From Perkinsus olseni (taxonomy: Eukaryota; Perkinsozoa; Perkinsida; Perkinsidae), in assembly GCA_013115135.1 (NCBI GenBank), contig JABANP010000136.1:1-64000 (forward strand): 64,000 nt of DNA, given 5' to 3'. This document shows, in pieces, positions 29,694 to 45,479 of this stretch (positions are counted from its first letter, which is position 1; each line of letters opens with the position of its first letter). Both the position numbers and the translations under genes were made by a program. The notes beneath the pieces were generated by a model. The model did not search any database and was not told where the DNA came from. It saw nothing but the letters and a program-made list of their open reading frames with translations.

Positions 29694-31088
29694 ATGCATT
29701 CTCAGATGCACTGGTGGCAATCCCTCCGGCTATGGTGGGAGGAGTTTACGTCTTGGGCCAAGACATGGTGGTCCCGTCCCTTCTTCAAGGATGATGCATC
29801 ATCAATTGCCGAGCATCTCCTATTTCCCTTAAAGGCCTCTCTAGCGACGACCATTGCGATCATCATACTCTTCCCATGGGGAGAAGTCAACGCCAGCGTC
29901 GATCGCAAGTTCCTCTGGATCTACTTAGCGTCCTCGTACTGTGTTCTTCCTGTTGCCGGAGCATGCCTGTTGAAGTTGGGCCGTCGACTGGTCGGTCTCA
30001 CAGGCGCTCTCATCTACGGCCTCATCTGCGTCGAGGCCAACCCCTTCAATCACGCGGCCTTCTTCCTCGAGCTCATCATTCTCGGTTTTATCGGCGGTTT
30101 CGTCAAGGCCACGGCCCTCAGCTACGCAGGCTCTGTCTTCATCCTGACCTGGACGATCGTCGCCTTCACCCCTTCGGTGGCTCTCGGTGAGCCTCAGGCG
30201 GATATCCTTTGGGGCCTCGGGTGGCGCTGTGCTCTTAATCTCGTTGGCATGAGTATTGCCTTCATTTTCTCCTGCGTTTTCTTCCCCGTCTACGCCATCT
30301 CGAGGCTGCAGCAAGTCTCTGCTCTCGCCCTCGGGTGTGCGGCGAACAAGATTCAGGACGCAGTCCAACAGCTGGCCAACGTGGGCCTGGCCCTCGACGC
30401 CGAGCTAGTCTTGATCGATGAGAGGGAGGGCGTCGGTCGAGAACTTTCGGCTATTTCCAACCGCCGGGCGTCGCTATTGGGCGATGCAGAAGCAGAAGTG
30501 TCAGTGTTCGGTAAACTGTTCATGAAGAGCTCTTGCACGAGGTGTTTCCAAGTTCAACCTTTCATCGGTCAAATCACGACTGCGGCGCTGAGTGCCTACG
30601 GGGCAACAACAGCATGCGCGTTGAAGGAGGGCACATCTCACGATTTGTTGGTCGCTTTGGCCCCGCACCTGAGAGACCTCGGGATTGCCTTGGGACGATC
30701 TGGCGAGAGAATGTTCGCTGGCTTGGCGAACGGTGAAGATTCGCGACGTATCTGGTTGAACGACGACGTCCATGTGGAGATGCTGCGGTGCTTGGATGCC
30801 TTCGAGGAGACACGACGATGCATGCTTGCTGCTGCTGGTGAATCGACCTCGAGAGATGAGACAGCAGCCTTGAGTGATGATAATGCCGCCGATGCTAGTA
30901 GCCTGTCTTATGCCCTTTACTCTCTTTACCTCTTTATAGAGGAGTGGAATTCCATTGAAACATTCTTGTTCGGTCATGATCACGACACAGTGAGAGAAGT
31001 TGAACTTCACACCAGAGCTGTACCTCAGCTGTCGTCTTCACCAACTTCGGTTGCAGACGTGGAGACTTGTGACGGTTTTCGCGTGTGA
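29694..31088 (+). CDS. FUSC/ArAE-like multi-pass membrane protein, copy 2
   Basis: An uninterrupted 464-residue frame. N-terminal Trp-rich stretch (MHWWQSLRLWWEEF); six helices (LLFPLKASLATTIAIIILFPW, FLWIYLASSYCVLPVAG, LVGLTGALIYGLICVE, FLELIILGFIGGFVKATALSY, SVFILTWTIVAFTP, CALNLVGMSIAFIFSCVFFP); then a roughly 230-residue cytosolic helical domain. Same arrangement as the preceding gene. An alternative start is an upstream exon spliced to ATTCTCAG|ATGCACTGG at 29706. Likely an anion or aromatic-acid exporter by family analogy; substrate unknown. Confidence 0.6.
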   Translation: MHSQMHWWQSLRLWWEEFTSWAKTWWSRPFFKDDASSIAEHLLFPLKASLATTIAIIILFPWGEVNASVDRKFLWIYLASSYCVLPVAGACLLKLGRRLVGLTGALIYGLICVEANPFNHAAFFLELIILGFIGGFVKATALSYAGSVFILTWTIVAFTPSVALGEPQADILWGLGWRCALNLVGMSIAFIFSCVFFPVYAISRLQQVSALALGCAANKIQDAVQQLANVGLALDAELVLIDEREGVGRELSAISNRRASLLGDAEAEVSVFGKLFMKSSCTRCFQVQPFIGQITTAALSAYGATTACALKEGTSHDLLVALAPHLRDLGIALGRSGERMFAGLANGEDSRRIWLNDDVHVEMLRCLDAFEETRRCMLAAAGESTSRDETAALSDDNAADASSLSYALYSLYLFIEEWNSIETFLFGHDHDTVREVELHTRAVPQLSSSPTSVADVETCDGFRV

Positions 31089-31998
31089 TTGGCGCATTGG
31101 CCGTCACGCCGAAAGACGCGTTTGTTCAGAGGCGATCGGAAAATCTGATTGCCTGATTGATTTCGACACCCTTTGTCGGCTGCCAATCTTTTACGTGTTT
31201 CTTCGTTAACTATCAACTCTGTTGCGTAATTTAGTGGAGGGTTGGAACTCTCTCACGAATCATCACCGGTCGCTAACTGAAGTGCAACGGCAAGACGGGT
31301 CGAGTAATCATCACCAGGTATAGATCGCGTTCGAGCCCCTTGTGGTAGCTCTTGCTGTTAATCGGCTCGGCAGTTGTATGGAGCGGGCCAAGTCTGTCAC
31401 GTTGCAGTCATACGACTGAGAGTGAACGAGCTAATGTAGTCACTCCCGCCGTGGGAGCCCTACAGAAACTATGCTGACAATCTCTCTATACTCACCCTTC
31501 CAACACAGGGACAAAATATGTATAAAAGTGAATACTCGCTGTTTGCCTTGAGAACCTGTTCGTGTTCACCGCGACTTCCGAGGGCGCCATTGTGATTCTT
31601 CTCGAGTCGGTTACTCGACGATAATTGCTGACAGTGTGTGTGAGTTTGAAGTCCAACGCCGACAGTACGGTTTAGTTGGACTTGCACCGACGCACCTTTC
31701 TGTGGGGGATCAGTTCAGCCTGTTGAATGGGCCCTGTTCCTCAAGTCAAGAAACGTCGCTCTCAGAGCGAGGGTCATCTCTATGATGTGAGCTTATGGAA
31801 TAGAACAGTAATTCTAGTGAAAAGAAGCACTTCACACTGCGGAGTTCGCTGAGCCTGTATGTCGTAATGTCGTCATCGAAGATCTTTTGGCATGCCAGAG
31901 CAAATTCGATACGCTTATCCGACTACCGGACACAAGGCAGTGCTTCGGTGACAGGCAACATGATTAACAACTACATAATCTAATGCACAGACGTTCTT
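31089..31998. other. Gene-free interval
   Basis: No coding or RNA gene supported. A degenerate B-box-like GCGTTCGAGCCCC at about 31327 has no partner A box. Confidence 0.5.
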
Positions 31999-32866
31999 TT
32001 ATACACTTTTAGGGGCTGGCTGATAATTCTTGACATCCCCGAATTTTGTGGGATATCTTAGGAGAGGTTGGCCTTGCTCCGAACCGCGATAGATCTTCTC
32101 GCTGGGCCTTAGACGATCTGGCGTGACTGACGGCACCTCAACAACATCTTCATCGTCCTCATCAGCCTTCCGCTTTCGGTTGTCCTCCAATTCCGTAAGG
32201 ACTTCTCCAAAGGAAGTCGGTTGCTCGGGTACGTCACCATCGCTTAGGTTCAGCAGAGAATAGTTGATCGTCTCCTCATCCACAGGCAACATCCCAAAAA
32301 TGGTATCATCATTTACTTTAACCATATTCACGAAAGAGGAAGTGTTTTCGGGTGTACACCGGCGCCTTCTTACCTCTGAAAAAACCAAGGTCTATCGTAC
32401 CGTCATCATTCTGGCATACGAGAGTGCTGGTGAGCCGAGCTCTAGACAGAGGCCCTAGGAACGCGGCTCTGACGTCCGCCATTTGTTGTGACGGAAGCAT
32501 CGAAGTGTTCTTGCGGATATGGCTATCTGCACGCATTGCCCAGCATTGTTTAATATTCTCGTTTCCTCGCTTCAGCACACGCGATAATGTTTGCGTTGCC
32601 AGTCTAACATTCTCAACAGCATAGACTTTACCATCTTCGCGAGTGAAATTGAGTTGAAGACTGCGATAAGCTTGCCGTCCACCAAGGAAGCCAACTTCCA
32701 TCTGGAGATCCTTCAGCCCGGGGATCTTTGTCTTATCAGAATCTTTAATTTTGTATCGTCCTAGGTTCAACAACGGGCGTCGGAAGTCGGCCTGACTACT
32801 GACCACAACACGCAAGAGTGTTGTCGTTAGCGTGACAAAAATTGTGCTGTAGATTCTCCCAGCCAT
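31999..32866 (-). CDS. Predicted secreted or type II protein of unknown family, 2 exons
   Basis: Exon 1 runs from ATG 32866 down to 32374, exon 2 from 32315 to the stop at 31999. The 58-base intron (GTAAGAAGG...TTAAAG) restores one frame across RGKK, joining FFR to VNDDTIFGMLP. The N terminus MAGRIYSTIFVTLTTTLLRVV is a signal peptide or anchor. A conserved-looking globular region follows (YKIKDSDKTKIPGLKDLQ, VGFLGGRQAYRSLQLNF). The C terminus is acidic, with a basic patch NRKRKADEDDEDV. About 270 residues. I recognise no domain. Upstream frames toward 33120 are not supported. Confidence 0.55.
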
Positions 32867-33389
32867 TGATGTATCAGAATAATCGTTACAGAAATGCACT
32901 GGAGAAAGGATCCTCTCAACGAGCGTGTTGCGTCTTCAACAAAGGAGACGCGTAAGACCGGAAATCTAACAATGGTGTTTTCGAGCAGTCCAATCAGCGC
33001 TCGTCCGTGGCGCTGTTGCCGCTGTCGCCTTCGGAAGGGCAGCCTTGATGTAAACTGACCAGTGCTATTGCCGCTTCCAAAATATATTCCGCAGAGGAGT
33101 TTGCTACTGACGCGATTTCTCATAATTTCTACATCTTGTTGGCTCCACCGCTAAGGGACGACGCAGGTCGACTGACGCCGGATGGAGGATATCTCGAGTA
33201 TCATCCGTACCACTCCTTGCCCAAATCACGAGCGAAGAACTAGTGTGCAACACTCATCCAGCGTGTCTCCTCCTCACTGAGGTTCATCTACCGTCATAAC
33301 TCCAAAACAACAACACAGCCTCACGGACTTCCTTCGAGAGAGAAACATTCGACAGTATCATCACAGCAACTTATGCAAGCGACATTATT
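32867..33389. other. Spacer
   Basis: No gene supported; presumed promoter of the minus gene and 3' region of its neighbour. Confidence 0.45.
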
Positions 33390-33674
33390 TTACTGCTTCT
33401 TCTTATCGTCTTTCTTCGCACCCTTCTTGTACTCTTCGACCTTCTTCTTAGCAGCCTCAGCCTCAGCCCTCTCCTTGTCATGCTTCTCTTGACGCAGCTG
33501 AACAGACACCGATCCCAATCACGCATTCCCGAATCACGTGCGATCTCGTCAGGAGCCATGCCTCCTCACCCTCTCCTTCTCCTTATCAGCTAGTCGCTCG
33601 GCATCAGTCTGAATGTGGCCGAGCAAGAAGGAATACACGCCAGCGCCGATAAGGCCACCCAAGAATTGCCACAT
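33390..33674 (-). CDS. Small single-helix membrane protein with charged tail, 2 exons
   Basis: Exon 1 33674-33570 and exon 2 33497-33390 give a 70-residue protein (35 + 36 codons including stop). One N-terminal hydrophobic helix (MWQFLGGLIGAGVYSFLLGH) is followed by a long, highly charged coiled-coil-like tail (ERLADKEKERLRQEKHDKER, ending KKDDKKKQ). The intron is GTGAGG...TTCAG, 72 bases. The architecture recalls small inner-mitochondrial or ATP-synthase-associated subunits, but no specific family can be claimed. Confidence 0.6.
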
Positions 33675-34230
33675 CAGTCGACTGAACAGCAGGCCTAAAG
33701 AACACGAAAATCCCCATCCGATCACAGAACCTAGGCGACGCCCTCTCTACAGGCCCCCAACCAGAAAAGAAGCGATTCTTGACGAACCTTCATTTGTCTA
33801 GACCCGAGGCCCGGCCTTACTCGTGTATGCTTGATGAGTGTCAGACAACATACCCTGCACGCTGGAGCCGACCAACTCCGAGATGGTGGGGATGAGTCGC
33901 CCATCCTGGATGCAGCCGTAGTAGATGAGACCTGAGGAAGATGGGTGCTGTCGAGGAGGAATCGCCCTTCCTTACCTCCGACGATTAACGATTTGTGTGG
34001 TACTCGTCCGGCGATGGCGATGGAAATCAAAGCCGAGTTTATCGCCTCGAATGTGACCTCATCGGGCGTTGGTATCTACGATGACGATGATGGAGCCCCT
34101 TCCTCGCGCCCTGGCATAATTATTTGTTTCTTGAGAGGCGGTCTCTTATGCGTCGCCGTTGAAGTAGTAGCCAAACGAGCAACAACACTGTGCTGAATTT
34201 TGTACACAAATTCTTCCTGGTTCTCGAGAA
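33675..34230. other. Spacer
   Basis: No convincing gene on either strand. It may hold the 3' end of the multi-pass protein gene that follows on the minus strand. Confidence 0.4.
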
Positions 34231-36000
34231 CTAGAGAGCCTGATGTTTCAGAGGAGCTGATCCACTTACCACAGCGACAGCCGGGACACCGCGGGCCTTC
34301 GACAAGAGACCGGCCAAGGCCCCTCCGATAACGGTAGAGGCAAAGGCTATAGGGAAGGAGCAGGGCAGATGACCAGCCGAGAGATCTGAGAGGAATCTTA
34401 TCATCCGTGTTACGCAAGGTTCAACCTCACCAGCAACCGTCACAGCAACTCGGCTTGGCATCGCCTCGTACAGGACCGCGGCCGCCACGGCACCTTGGGT
34501 GGGTGCAGCAAGGGAGACGACGCCAACTGCGAAGCTGCTCGACATCAATCCTAATACCATAACATTCCGAACGACACTCCAATAGTTCACCTACCCAGTC
34601 CAACATTCTTAGAAGCGATCAGATAGACCGCAGCGAGACCAGTGGCAAGGAGGAGCAGGCCCGAGGTCCACATGGCATCGCCCAAGACCATCCCGCCGGG
34701 CGCCGCCTCTGTTGCTGTGAACAGCTCCGATCGGTATCCCGCCCACTGGACAGTGAGACGACTGACGATAACGTTCAACTGAGGACGGACGATGCAGACA
34801 AGTTGACGAGCCGAAGCAGCTCACAGTGAGGGGCTGCAGGAGGATTGAGAGAGAGCCAGCATAGGGGGCCTGGCCGGGGAGGGTCGCCACGGCTGCTGAT
34901 ACCAAAACGGCAACGAAGGGACCCGACTGAAGAGGGGAAGGGGATGGGAAGCCAGCGGACAGCGGAGCGAAGTTATTACAAGCGTGGGAGCTGCTGCGTG
35001 AGTGTTATACATGAGTAAGTAGTGCATCGCTCCGCCGAATACCGACCCCATGAGTTGCATTATCATTATCAGAGTCGCTTGGGAGTGACGATACTCTCCG
35101 GTGACCATCCTGAGGAGCAACTCCGAGTAACGATCGAACAGAGGTGGGCACAGAGGCAATCCATCAGGTGCTGCAGGTATCGAAGCCTCGAACCATGATT
35201 ATTATACTACAGGTCCATTACATGCAACAAGGAACCAGTATGAAGACATTCCGAGATTTTCCAGCCCCGGCTGTTGGTATTGAGACCGCGGCGCCTCAGT
35301 CAGCTTTCAAGCGCATCACAAGCCACGTCAAGTCCCGACGACCTCGTTGGGTGAGTGTAGAAGAAATGATACTGAACACCGGGTCGATTATCGCTTCTAC
35401 GGCCAGGTAAACTCTCCCACTGATTATTACCCCAACATCGTCGTAAAGGTGTTCCCCGTGACCCTCTGCCGAAGGGCGTAGGTGAGCAGACAGGGGATCA
35501 GAGCCACTACCCGTATCTGGACACGGAGAGATGGTACTCACGGACCGGATGATGATGATGATGATGATGATGCTCACGTCATCAAAGGTGGTGGCAGCGA
35601 AGCCGACGAGCATCGAGGTGGCTGCCTCGGCGACCAACTGAGGCTTCCATGCCTTCGCTAGGTGATAGTAGCGGAACTTGGAGAACATCTCATCAGCATT
35701 GGCGTATCTTAGATCATCATGAACTCCTAGCATCGACCTAAGATACCACTTACATCATAAATGAACAGACGAAGAGAGCCAGAAGCCAGTCTCTGGAGGT
35801 CTTCATCTTGGAGTAGAGCATGAGTCCAAACACCCCTCCCCATGCCAAGCATGACAAGACTTGTATCGTGAAGGAGGCTGACCACATAAAAGGAAGAAAA
35901 GGAAGGCGGTGGTGAACTACTTGGCAGGGGAAGAGGCGACGTATACGCGCGTGCCAGCTGACTGGCGATTTTATTAGCAATTTATTACCATACCACTTTT
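34231..36000 (-). CDS. Multi-exon multi-pass membrane protein, possibly MIP-like
   Basis: Minus-strand exons joined by plausible GT-AG introns. They read, in order: SASFTIQVLSCLAWGGVFGLM and SRDWLLALFVCSFMM (about 35880-35755); HLAKAWKPQLVAEAATSMLVGFAATTFDD (about 35730-35580); GRVYLAVEAIIDPVFSIISS (about 35410-35300); SQATLIMIMQLMGSVFGGA (about 35150-34990); VAVLVSAAVATLPGQAPYAG (about 34910); MWTSGLLLLATGLAAVYLIA (about 34680-34615); VMVLGLMSSSFAVGVVSLAA (about 34560); IAFASTVIGGALAGLLSK (about 34340-34290). Spacing and the GGALAGLL final helix recall the major intrinsic protein fold. The two NPA positions are not recognisable (HAAAPTL, TQGAVAA), so this may be a divergent relative or another family. 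A (GAT)9 run sits at an exon-intron border. Confidence 0.35.
35542..35571. repeat. (GAT)n microsatellite
   Basis: About nine GAT units directly inside the intron following the FAATTFDD exon of the minus-strand membrane-protein gene; read in frame it would give polyisoleucine. Confidence 0.8.
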
Positions 36001-36589
36001 CCACCAATTCATCTCGACAGGTTACATCCTCATGCGCTGTCCCTCGAATCACCAGAGTTACTAATGATACCATCCAGCCGCCAACACAAGGGGAGTTCAG
36101 CATTCAGTTGAACAATCGGTATCAGACAAGACGCTCCCGAGGTTGAAGCGTGGCAATCGCAGAAAATCTTGGCCGAAGACAGAGAGGCGATAAGGGGGAC
36201 TGTAAAGAGTATAAGTGTACAAGGATAGCGTATCCAAGGTCGAAGGCTGCAAGAAACAAATAGTACAGAAGTAAATCGATTGTCCTTCAGACACGAGCAC
36301 TTTGGCCATTAAAGACGATACAACTCAGCGTGTATCAATGGGGGTATTCTTCCGGCCTTCTGATGCAGGGGGAAGGGGTATCATCCGTACCACTCCTCCC
36401 CCAAATCACGACCACAATGGTATCATCATCAACCAGTCTCAAGACACATGTCGCGACATACAGGTCAATCATCGCTAGCACCGAGCGGGGACTTAAATTC
36501 GGCGCAGAAGAAAAATGAAGAAGGTCAAAGTAGAGGAGGGGTCACAGAACAGAGGGCGGCAGAGGAGCCAGAGTGCGCACGGGCAAGAT

Positions 36590-37060
36590 TCACTTGGCAG
36601 GCGGATCTTCGGAGCTCGAGAAAGCCGACAGACAGGATATGATATCATCAGGGTCATACACCCGATCGTCTAATGGCACCTCATCACCGATACTCAACTC
36701 GTCATCGAAGGGCGCAGGTTCGATCCCGGCATCAGTCCGTTTCTCTCGTATTTTCCTGCTTCGGCTCCTCCTTAGTACTGCTAGTATCAGTCGAAGCATC
36801 ATCCATCTTATCCTTCGCAAACACCCTCTTGAGGGCCCTCCAGAATCGATGACTCTTAACGCCGAAATCCCCTCCCTCACTCGAGATGGATCTCCCAGAT
36901 TCCGAGGAGTCTGGCGAGGACGCCGTCTGCGTCCCTTCCGACTGCAGCTCGCCGCTCTCCTCCTCCGGGCCATGGTGATCCCCATCAGCCGACGACGACG
37001 ACGACGACGACCGCCGTTGATTGACCTTCAATGACGACGAAGACAAAATCTCCATTCTTG
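36590..37060 (-). CDS. Low-complexity Ser/acid-rich protein, frame uncertain
   Basis: A minus-strand frame from the ATG near 37055 (MEILSSSSLKVNQRR) contains a serine run, an acidic/Ser-rich region and a basic helix (RFWRALKRVFAKDKMDD), ending at ENTRETD*. A one-base change of frame continues it as KRTDAGIEPAPFDDELSIGD to a stop at 36590. No domain is recognised. The second half coincides with a tRNA-like stretch on the + strand, so the true C terminus is unclear. Confidence 0.35.
36648..36731 (+). repeat. tRNA-like sequence (A-box and B-box)
   Basis: On + strand, CGATCGTCTAATGG resembles a Glu/Asp-type A box. About 50 bases on, GCGCAGGTTCGATCCCGGC is a consensus B box. No paired acceptor or anticodon stem can be drawn, so it is a tRNA-derived element or pseudogene rather than a tRNA gene. 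It overlaps the 3' part of the Ser/acid-rich frame. Confidence 0.55.
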
Positions 37061-37495
37061 CACAAACAACAAAACAACCTAACGAGAGCCAACCATTGTC
37101 AATCAAAATATCTCTATTACCTTCTTATAGAATACAGACTCGGTTTTACAGGGCTTTCCAACTTCAAGCGAAGCAGCGACTCCCAGGACACACTGCAAGT
37201 TTAAGTTACCGGAAATTTGGTATGGCATTCTCCAATTCACTTAGTAGCTTATTATTGTACTACTCCTTCAAGTAATATTACTGAAGGGCATATATAAAAT
37301 ACTATTACATAATAAAACTGAGTCATGCAAAAACGACAATTAAGTAGACATTCAACCCTAAGATAAACTTACATCAAACTCAGACTTATTTCCACCGAAG
37401 TCAACCAGAGCATGATAACACGACGCTCCCTGGGATGTGGAAACGTTAGTATGCCCTCCCCAGAAGGGAGCCTAGCAGCAGTATAGGAACAGGTA

Positions 37496-41695
<4,200 letters not shown>

Positions 41696-42375
41696 GGTGA
41701 GGGGAAAGAACAGTGAGCACGACAAGAAGGAGAGGAAGCTGCTGTTGCTGGTGATAATGAAAGACAATTGCAGATCCCTAGATATCGTCACGCAACTCAC
41801 ACCGATATAAATAGAAACATCACCATTTTGCATCGTGCATGGTTCGACCTAAGATTCTTCCAGACACAATGAATTCATAATCGCATCCCTTTCCCAATCA
41901 TGGCCTTCTACTCTCTTTTTTCTTTCGCGTCTCCTCCCATCGGGCACCCTGTCGAGGGGCCAGCCAGTGCAGCTGCCTCAGCCATCAGGATGAGCCTCTG
42001 CAGGCTCCACCGCATGACGACCAGTACCCCCAAAATGAGTATCTATCGGATCACTCTGCAAAGACCACGACCCCAACTCTGCACCATAATGGGGACGAGA
42101 GAATGCGGCCTGACCGACGCCACATACTCCAGAGTGCGGTCGGAAGAACATGAAAGCCACCTTCGAGGCTGAGCGAACGTTTAAGGCGACGGTAATGCCA
42201 GCTGGGAGGCATCCCAACAGCACAGCTGAGGCGCTGGATCCTCAGCTCCATAGGAGCGTCGGTCGACAAGAGCAACTCCTCCTACAGAGCGATACGCTAA
42301 GGACAGAGGGGATCTAGATGCCTGCGAGAATTACACCTGATAGATAAAGTGAAGCGTGGAATACATCTCATGGTT
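41696..42375. other. Upstream region of DHX15
   Basis: Presumed promoter and 5' UTR of the helicase gene (minus) and intergenic sequence. No gene supported. Confidence 0.5.
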
Positions 42376-42627
42376 GAAGCACGAAAGATACCCTACAGGT
42401 CGAAGCACGAAAGATACCCTACAGGTCGAAGCACAAAAGATACCCTACAGGTCGAAGCACAAAAGATACCCTACAGGTCGGAGCTCAAAAGATACCCTAC
42501 AGGTCGAAGCACAAAAGATACCCTACAGGTCGAAGCTCAAAAGATACCCTACAGGTCGAAGCACAAGAGATACCCTACAGGTTGAAGCACGAAAGATACT
42601 CTACAGGTCGAAGCATGCAAGATACCC
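42376..42627. repeat. 26-bp minisatellite, about 10 units
   Basis: A head-to-tail array of GAAGCACRAAAGATACCCTA plus CAGGTC, unit 26 bases. Units vary mainly at GAAGCAC/GAGCTC, and the last is degenerate. Because 26 is not a multiple of 3, each frame reads through three unit phases, giving an apparent 104-codon repeat protein that is probably not real. It lies between the DHX15 promoter and the 3' end of the POT gene. Confidence 0.95.
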
Positions 42628-43014
42628 GTATCAACCATCGCCTTACCTGCCGCCTTACTTCACCATATGATCCGACGGGATTCTCAACTGTGGGGCTGGA
42701 GCACCGCACGACCATTCACCCACTACTGTGCTGGCTGTCGTATCAGGCTCCTCCCGAAGCGGCTGCAAACGAGTTTATTTCAGAGGGTACGAACGATCCT
42801 AGCTGCTACTCAATCTGCCACCCGACTGCCTCAACGCAGACCCTAAAAACGACAAGGAGACTGTGAGCTCCACGACGATGACGACGACAAATTCACGGCG
42901 GAATCACGTTCCTTTAACAGCCTCCAGACAAAGGAGTTATATAAAATGCGACCCGACCCGACCTGGACTCGGGGCCATGATAATTTACCTGGAAATGAGG
43001 GAACAGTTGTAATG
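42628..43014. other. 3' flank of the POT gene
   Basis: Nothing recognised. Confidence 0.45.
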
Positions 43015-44568
43015 TTACTTGCCCTCGAGAGCGTCTTCAGAAGAGGCTTGCTCTTGCCGTTCCTTATCAGACTGAGCTTGTCGCTCTGCGTTCTTCCTAG
43101 CAACTTTATTGAAATAAGGAAACAACGACAAGGAAGCAAGCCCGCCAAAGACGCATAGAGCGATGAGGACGGCATAGTAGTAGTCGTAGTGCGCCCCAGC
43201 GACGGACTCAGGCGTCGGATTATCCGGGCAAGAAGTTGGGCAGCCACGGCTTGGCAACGTCGAATACCACCGCTGAGAGAGCGCTCGGAGATTGCAAAGA
43301 AGCAAAGGTTCACTGCAGAAGCGACAGCCTTGAGAGAACTTGGCGAATGGGTGAAGGCGATCTCATAGGAGGTCGATATGAGAAAAGATCTCACCCGTCG
43401 CGATGAACCAGAATTGTGGTACTTGCCACCAGATGGAGACTGTGAACACTGGCTTTGCTTTGACTTGTAGTTCAACGATGAGAGCGCATAGCAAGGCGAT
43501 GGCACCGAAGCAGCAACCGATGCAGAATCTGCCCAACACAGGGGGCATCCTATTGTGCTTCCTCAGTAGACGATAGACAACACCATCAACAAAAAGGGAC
43601 ATGACGACGACAGCGATAGGGTCGACATTTTGCATCAGGGCCGGAGGGATCTGCCAACCGAAGGTGTTCCTGTCCATCTTCTGTGCTTGAGTGAGGAACG
43701 CGGTGGTCATGTTGTTGTAGGCCATGACGAATGGTATGATTAGGGAGAAGAGTGGTATGAGTCTTAGTAGAGCCTTGACATCCTCAATAAATCCGTCTTT
43801 GAATTTACCACCATTGGACTGCTTGTTCTTCTCCAGAGACAACTTCATGATAGACGCTAGGCCGACCTTCAAGATTTGGATAACAGCGGAGCCTTGCGGC
43901 TTCGGACGGACATATCGACCCATGAGGCCACCAGCGACGAAGATTATGGTAGCAATAATAAAGAAAATAGTTGGGAAAAGGAAGCTTGCTGTGAACGACA
44001 CCTGCTGGAGTAGAATGGGTGTAACGATACCACCAACAATAGCCCCGAGGTTGATAGACGCGTAGAAGTAGGTGTAGTAGCGAGTAATCAACGACTTGTG
44101 TATCTCAGGGTGGAACTGATGGGCACCCATGATGTTCACGCAGCTCTTGATACCACCTCCACCGAGAGGGATGAGAGCCAGCAGAGAAAGGTGGATCATC
44201 CAAGGTTGATGCACGGAACGAACACTCGAAATGGTCAGAAGGACAAAGCCACACAAATAGACCAACGAGAATATCAGAATTGTCAGATAGACGCCCAAAA
44301 TGGTATCAGCCAGGGTAGCCGATATCAAAGGCGTCACGTAGAGGATAGCGTTGAAGCTGGATATGTAGGAGTTTGCTGTAGTGTCCGTGTAACCGAGGTA
44401 CTCCTTCAGGAAGGTCTGCAGGTTAGGGGTCAAGCCGTAGAAGGCTAAGCGCTCGCACAGCTCTTGAAGCAGAACGAACATGACGGCCTTAAACATGGGG
44501 TTGTCATAGTAATGGTAGACGTTGCCCGAGGGGTCCGTCCACGACAATGATCTGCCGTGCTTCACCAT
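43015..44568 (-). CDS. POT/PTR-family oligopeptide transporter (3' frameshifts)
   Basis: A proton-coupled peptide transporter. From ATG 44568 (MVKHGRSLSWTDPSGNVYHY) the frame is intact for about 400 residues: ELCERLAFYG (the family's ExxERxxYYG proton-coupling motif region), the POT signature GGIKSCVNIMGAHQFHP, later helices and TVSIWWQVPQFWFIATGEIF. Then a T-run near 43387 carries one extra base (EIF|LISTSYEIAF), and two further single-base shifts lie near 43303 and 43225, before HYDYYYAVLIALCVFGG and the C terminus QASSEDALEGK. Compared with the copy at 11626, the main body is far better preserved. The clustered late shifts may be consensus errors or a recent loss. Confidence 0.7.
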
Positions 44569-45479
44569 ACTCAAGGGAAGACTTATGACAAATGAACGCA
44601 AGTTGTACGCAAGTGTGTGACAAGAGCGTTGAGGAATTGCAAGAGAGCAAGATTCGACTATGTTCCGCGTACATCTCATTGTCCCTTCGCGCGGTGACGT
44701 CTTGCATCCCGTTGACTGAGTTCAACCAGCCAGTCCATTCCAGAAAGCCTCTGGTCCCCGGGATAGCTTGATGCGGTACCCCACGGGCGTCCTGGGTAGC
44801 GAGAGTTACGCGAAGGCAAACCATGCCCGCAGCCAAGCTACAGCTGACAGTCGCAGTCCGCCAGCCGCAAGTTACCTCTTAAAAAACGAGTACACCGTCG
44901 GGCGGACCGTTACCGGACGCCTGCCGCCGCGAGCATGATGACCGGGGTACCAGCCTGCTGGTGTGAGAGACGCAACAGCAGTGGCACGAGCTGCCCCATC
45001 GGCCGCACATTGTGCGTTGAACGTAAAACCTGTGACGGGTGATGCAAACGCCTCCCCCTCCTCACAAGTTCCAACCGCTCGCGTATTTCTACTGGACGCT
45101 CCCTAAGTTTCCTTCAACTTCGAGAACAGCTGTGAATCAAGACTTCAAACTGCGCGTGAGTCTGATCTGAGGCAAGTTCATGAGGCTGTGTTTTTCTGAA
45201 TCAGACGAGCTTCAACCTTGGATGCTGCAAGCCCGTCAGCATGAGCGTTTTTCTCTTCTTCAAAACTCCACACTTTCGACGCTCTCGTAAATCTGAGTGC
45301 CACTCGTCGCCGAAAAATTTGGATTGACCATGCGACTTTCCTCCTCAATATCTAACAGAGTATCTTCTCCTGTGAGTTGCCTTGATAGTCTACCTGTCCC
45401 TCCATGACGCTATCCTGGTTTCTACTCATCACTACACCTACCTTCGGTTATTCCGCTGGTACCAGGGGCAAATACGTAC
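44569..45479. other. Gene-free interval
   Basis: No supported gene on either strand. Confidence 0.5.

Noticed and set aside
42349..42670. Repeat proteins of 78 and 104 codons
   Set aside because: They are frames across the 26-bp minisatellite; a non-triplet unit keeps all frames open by chance.
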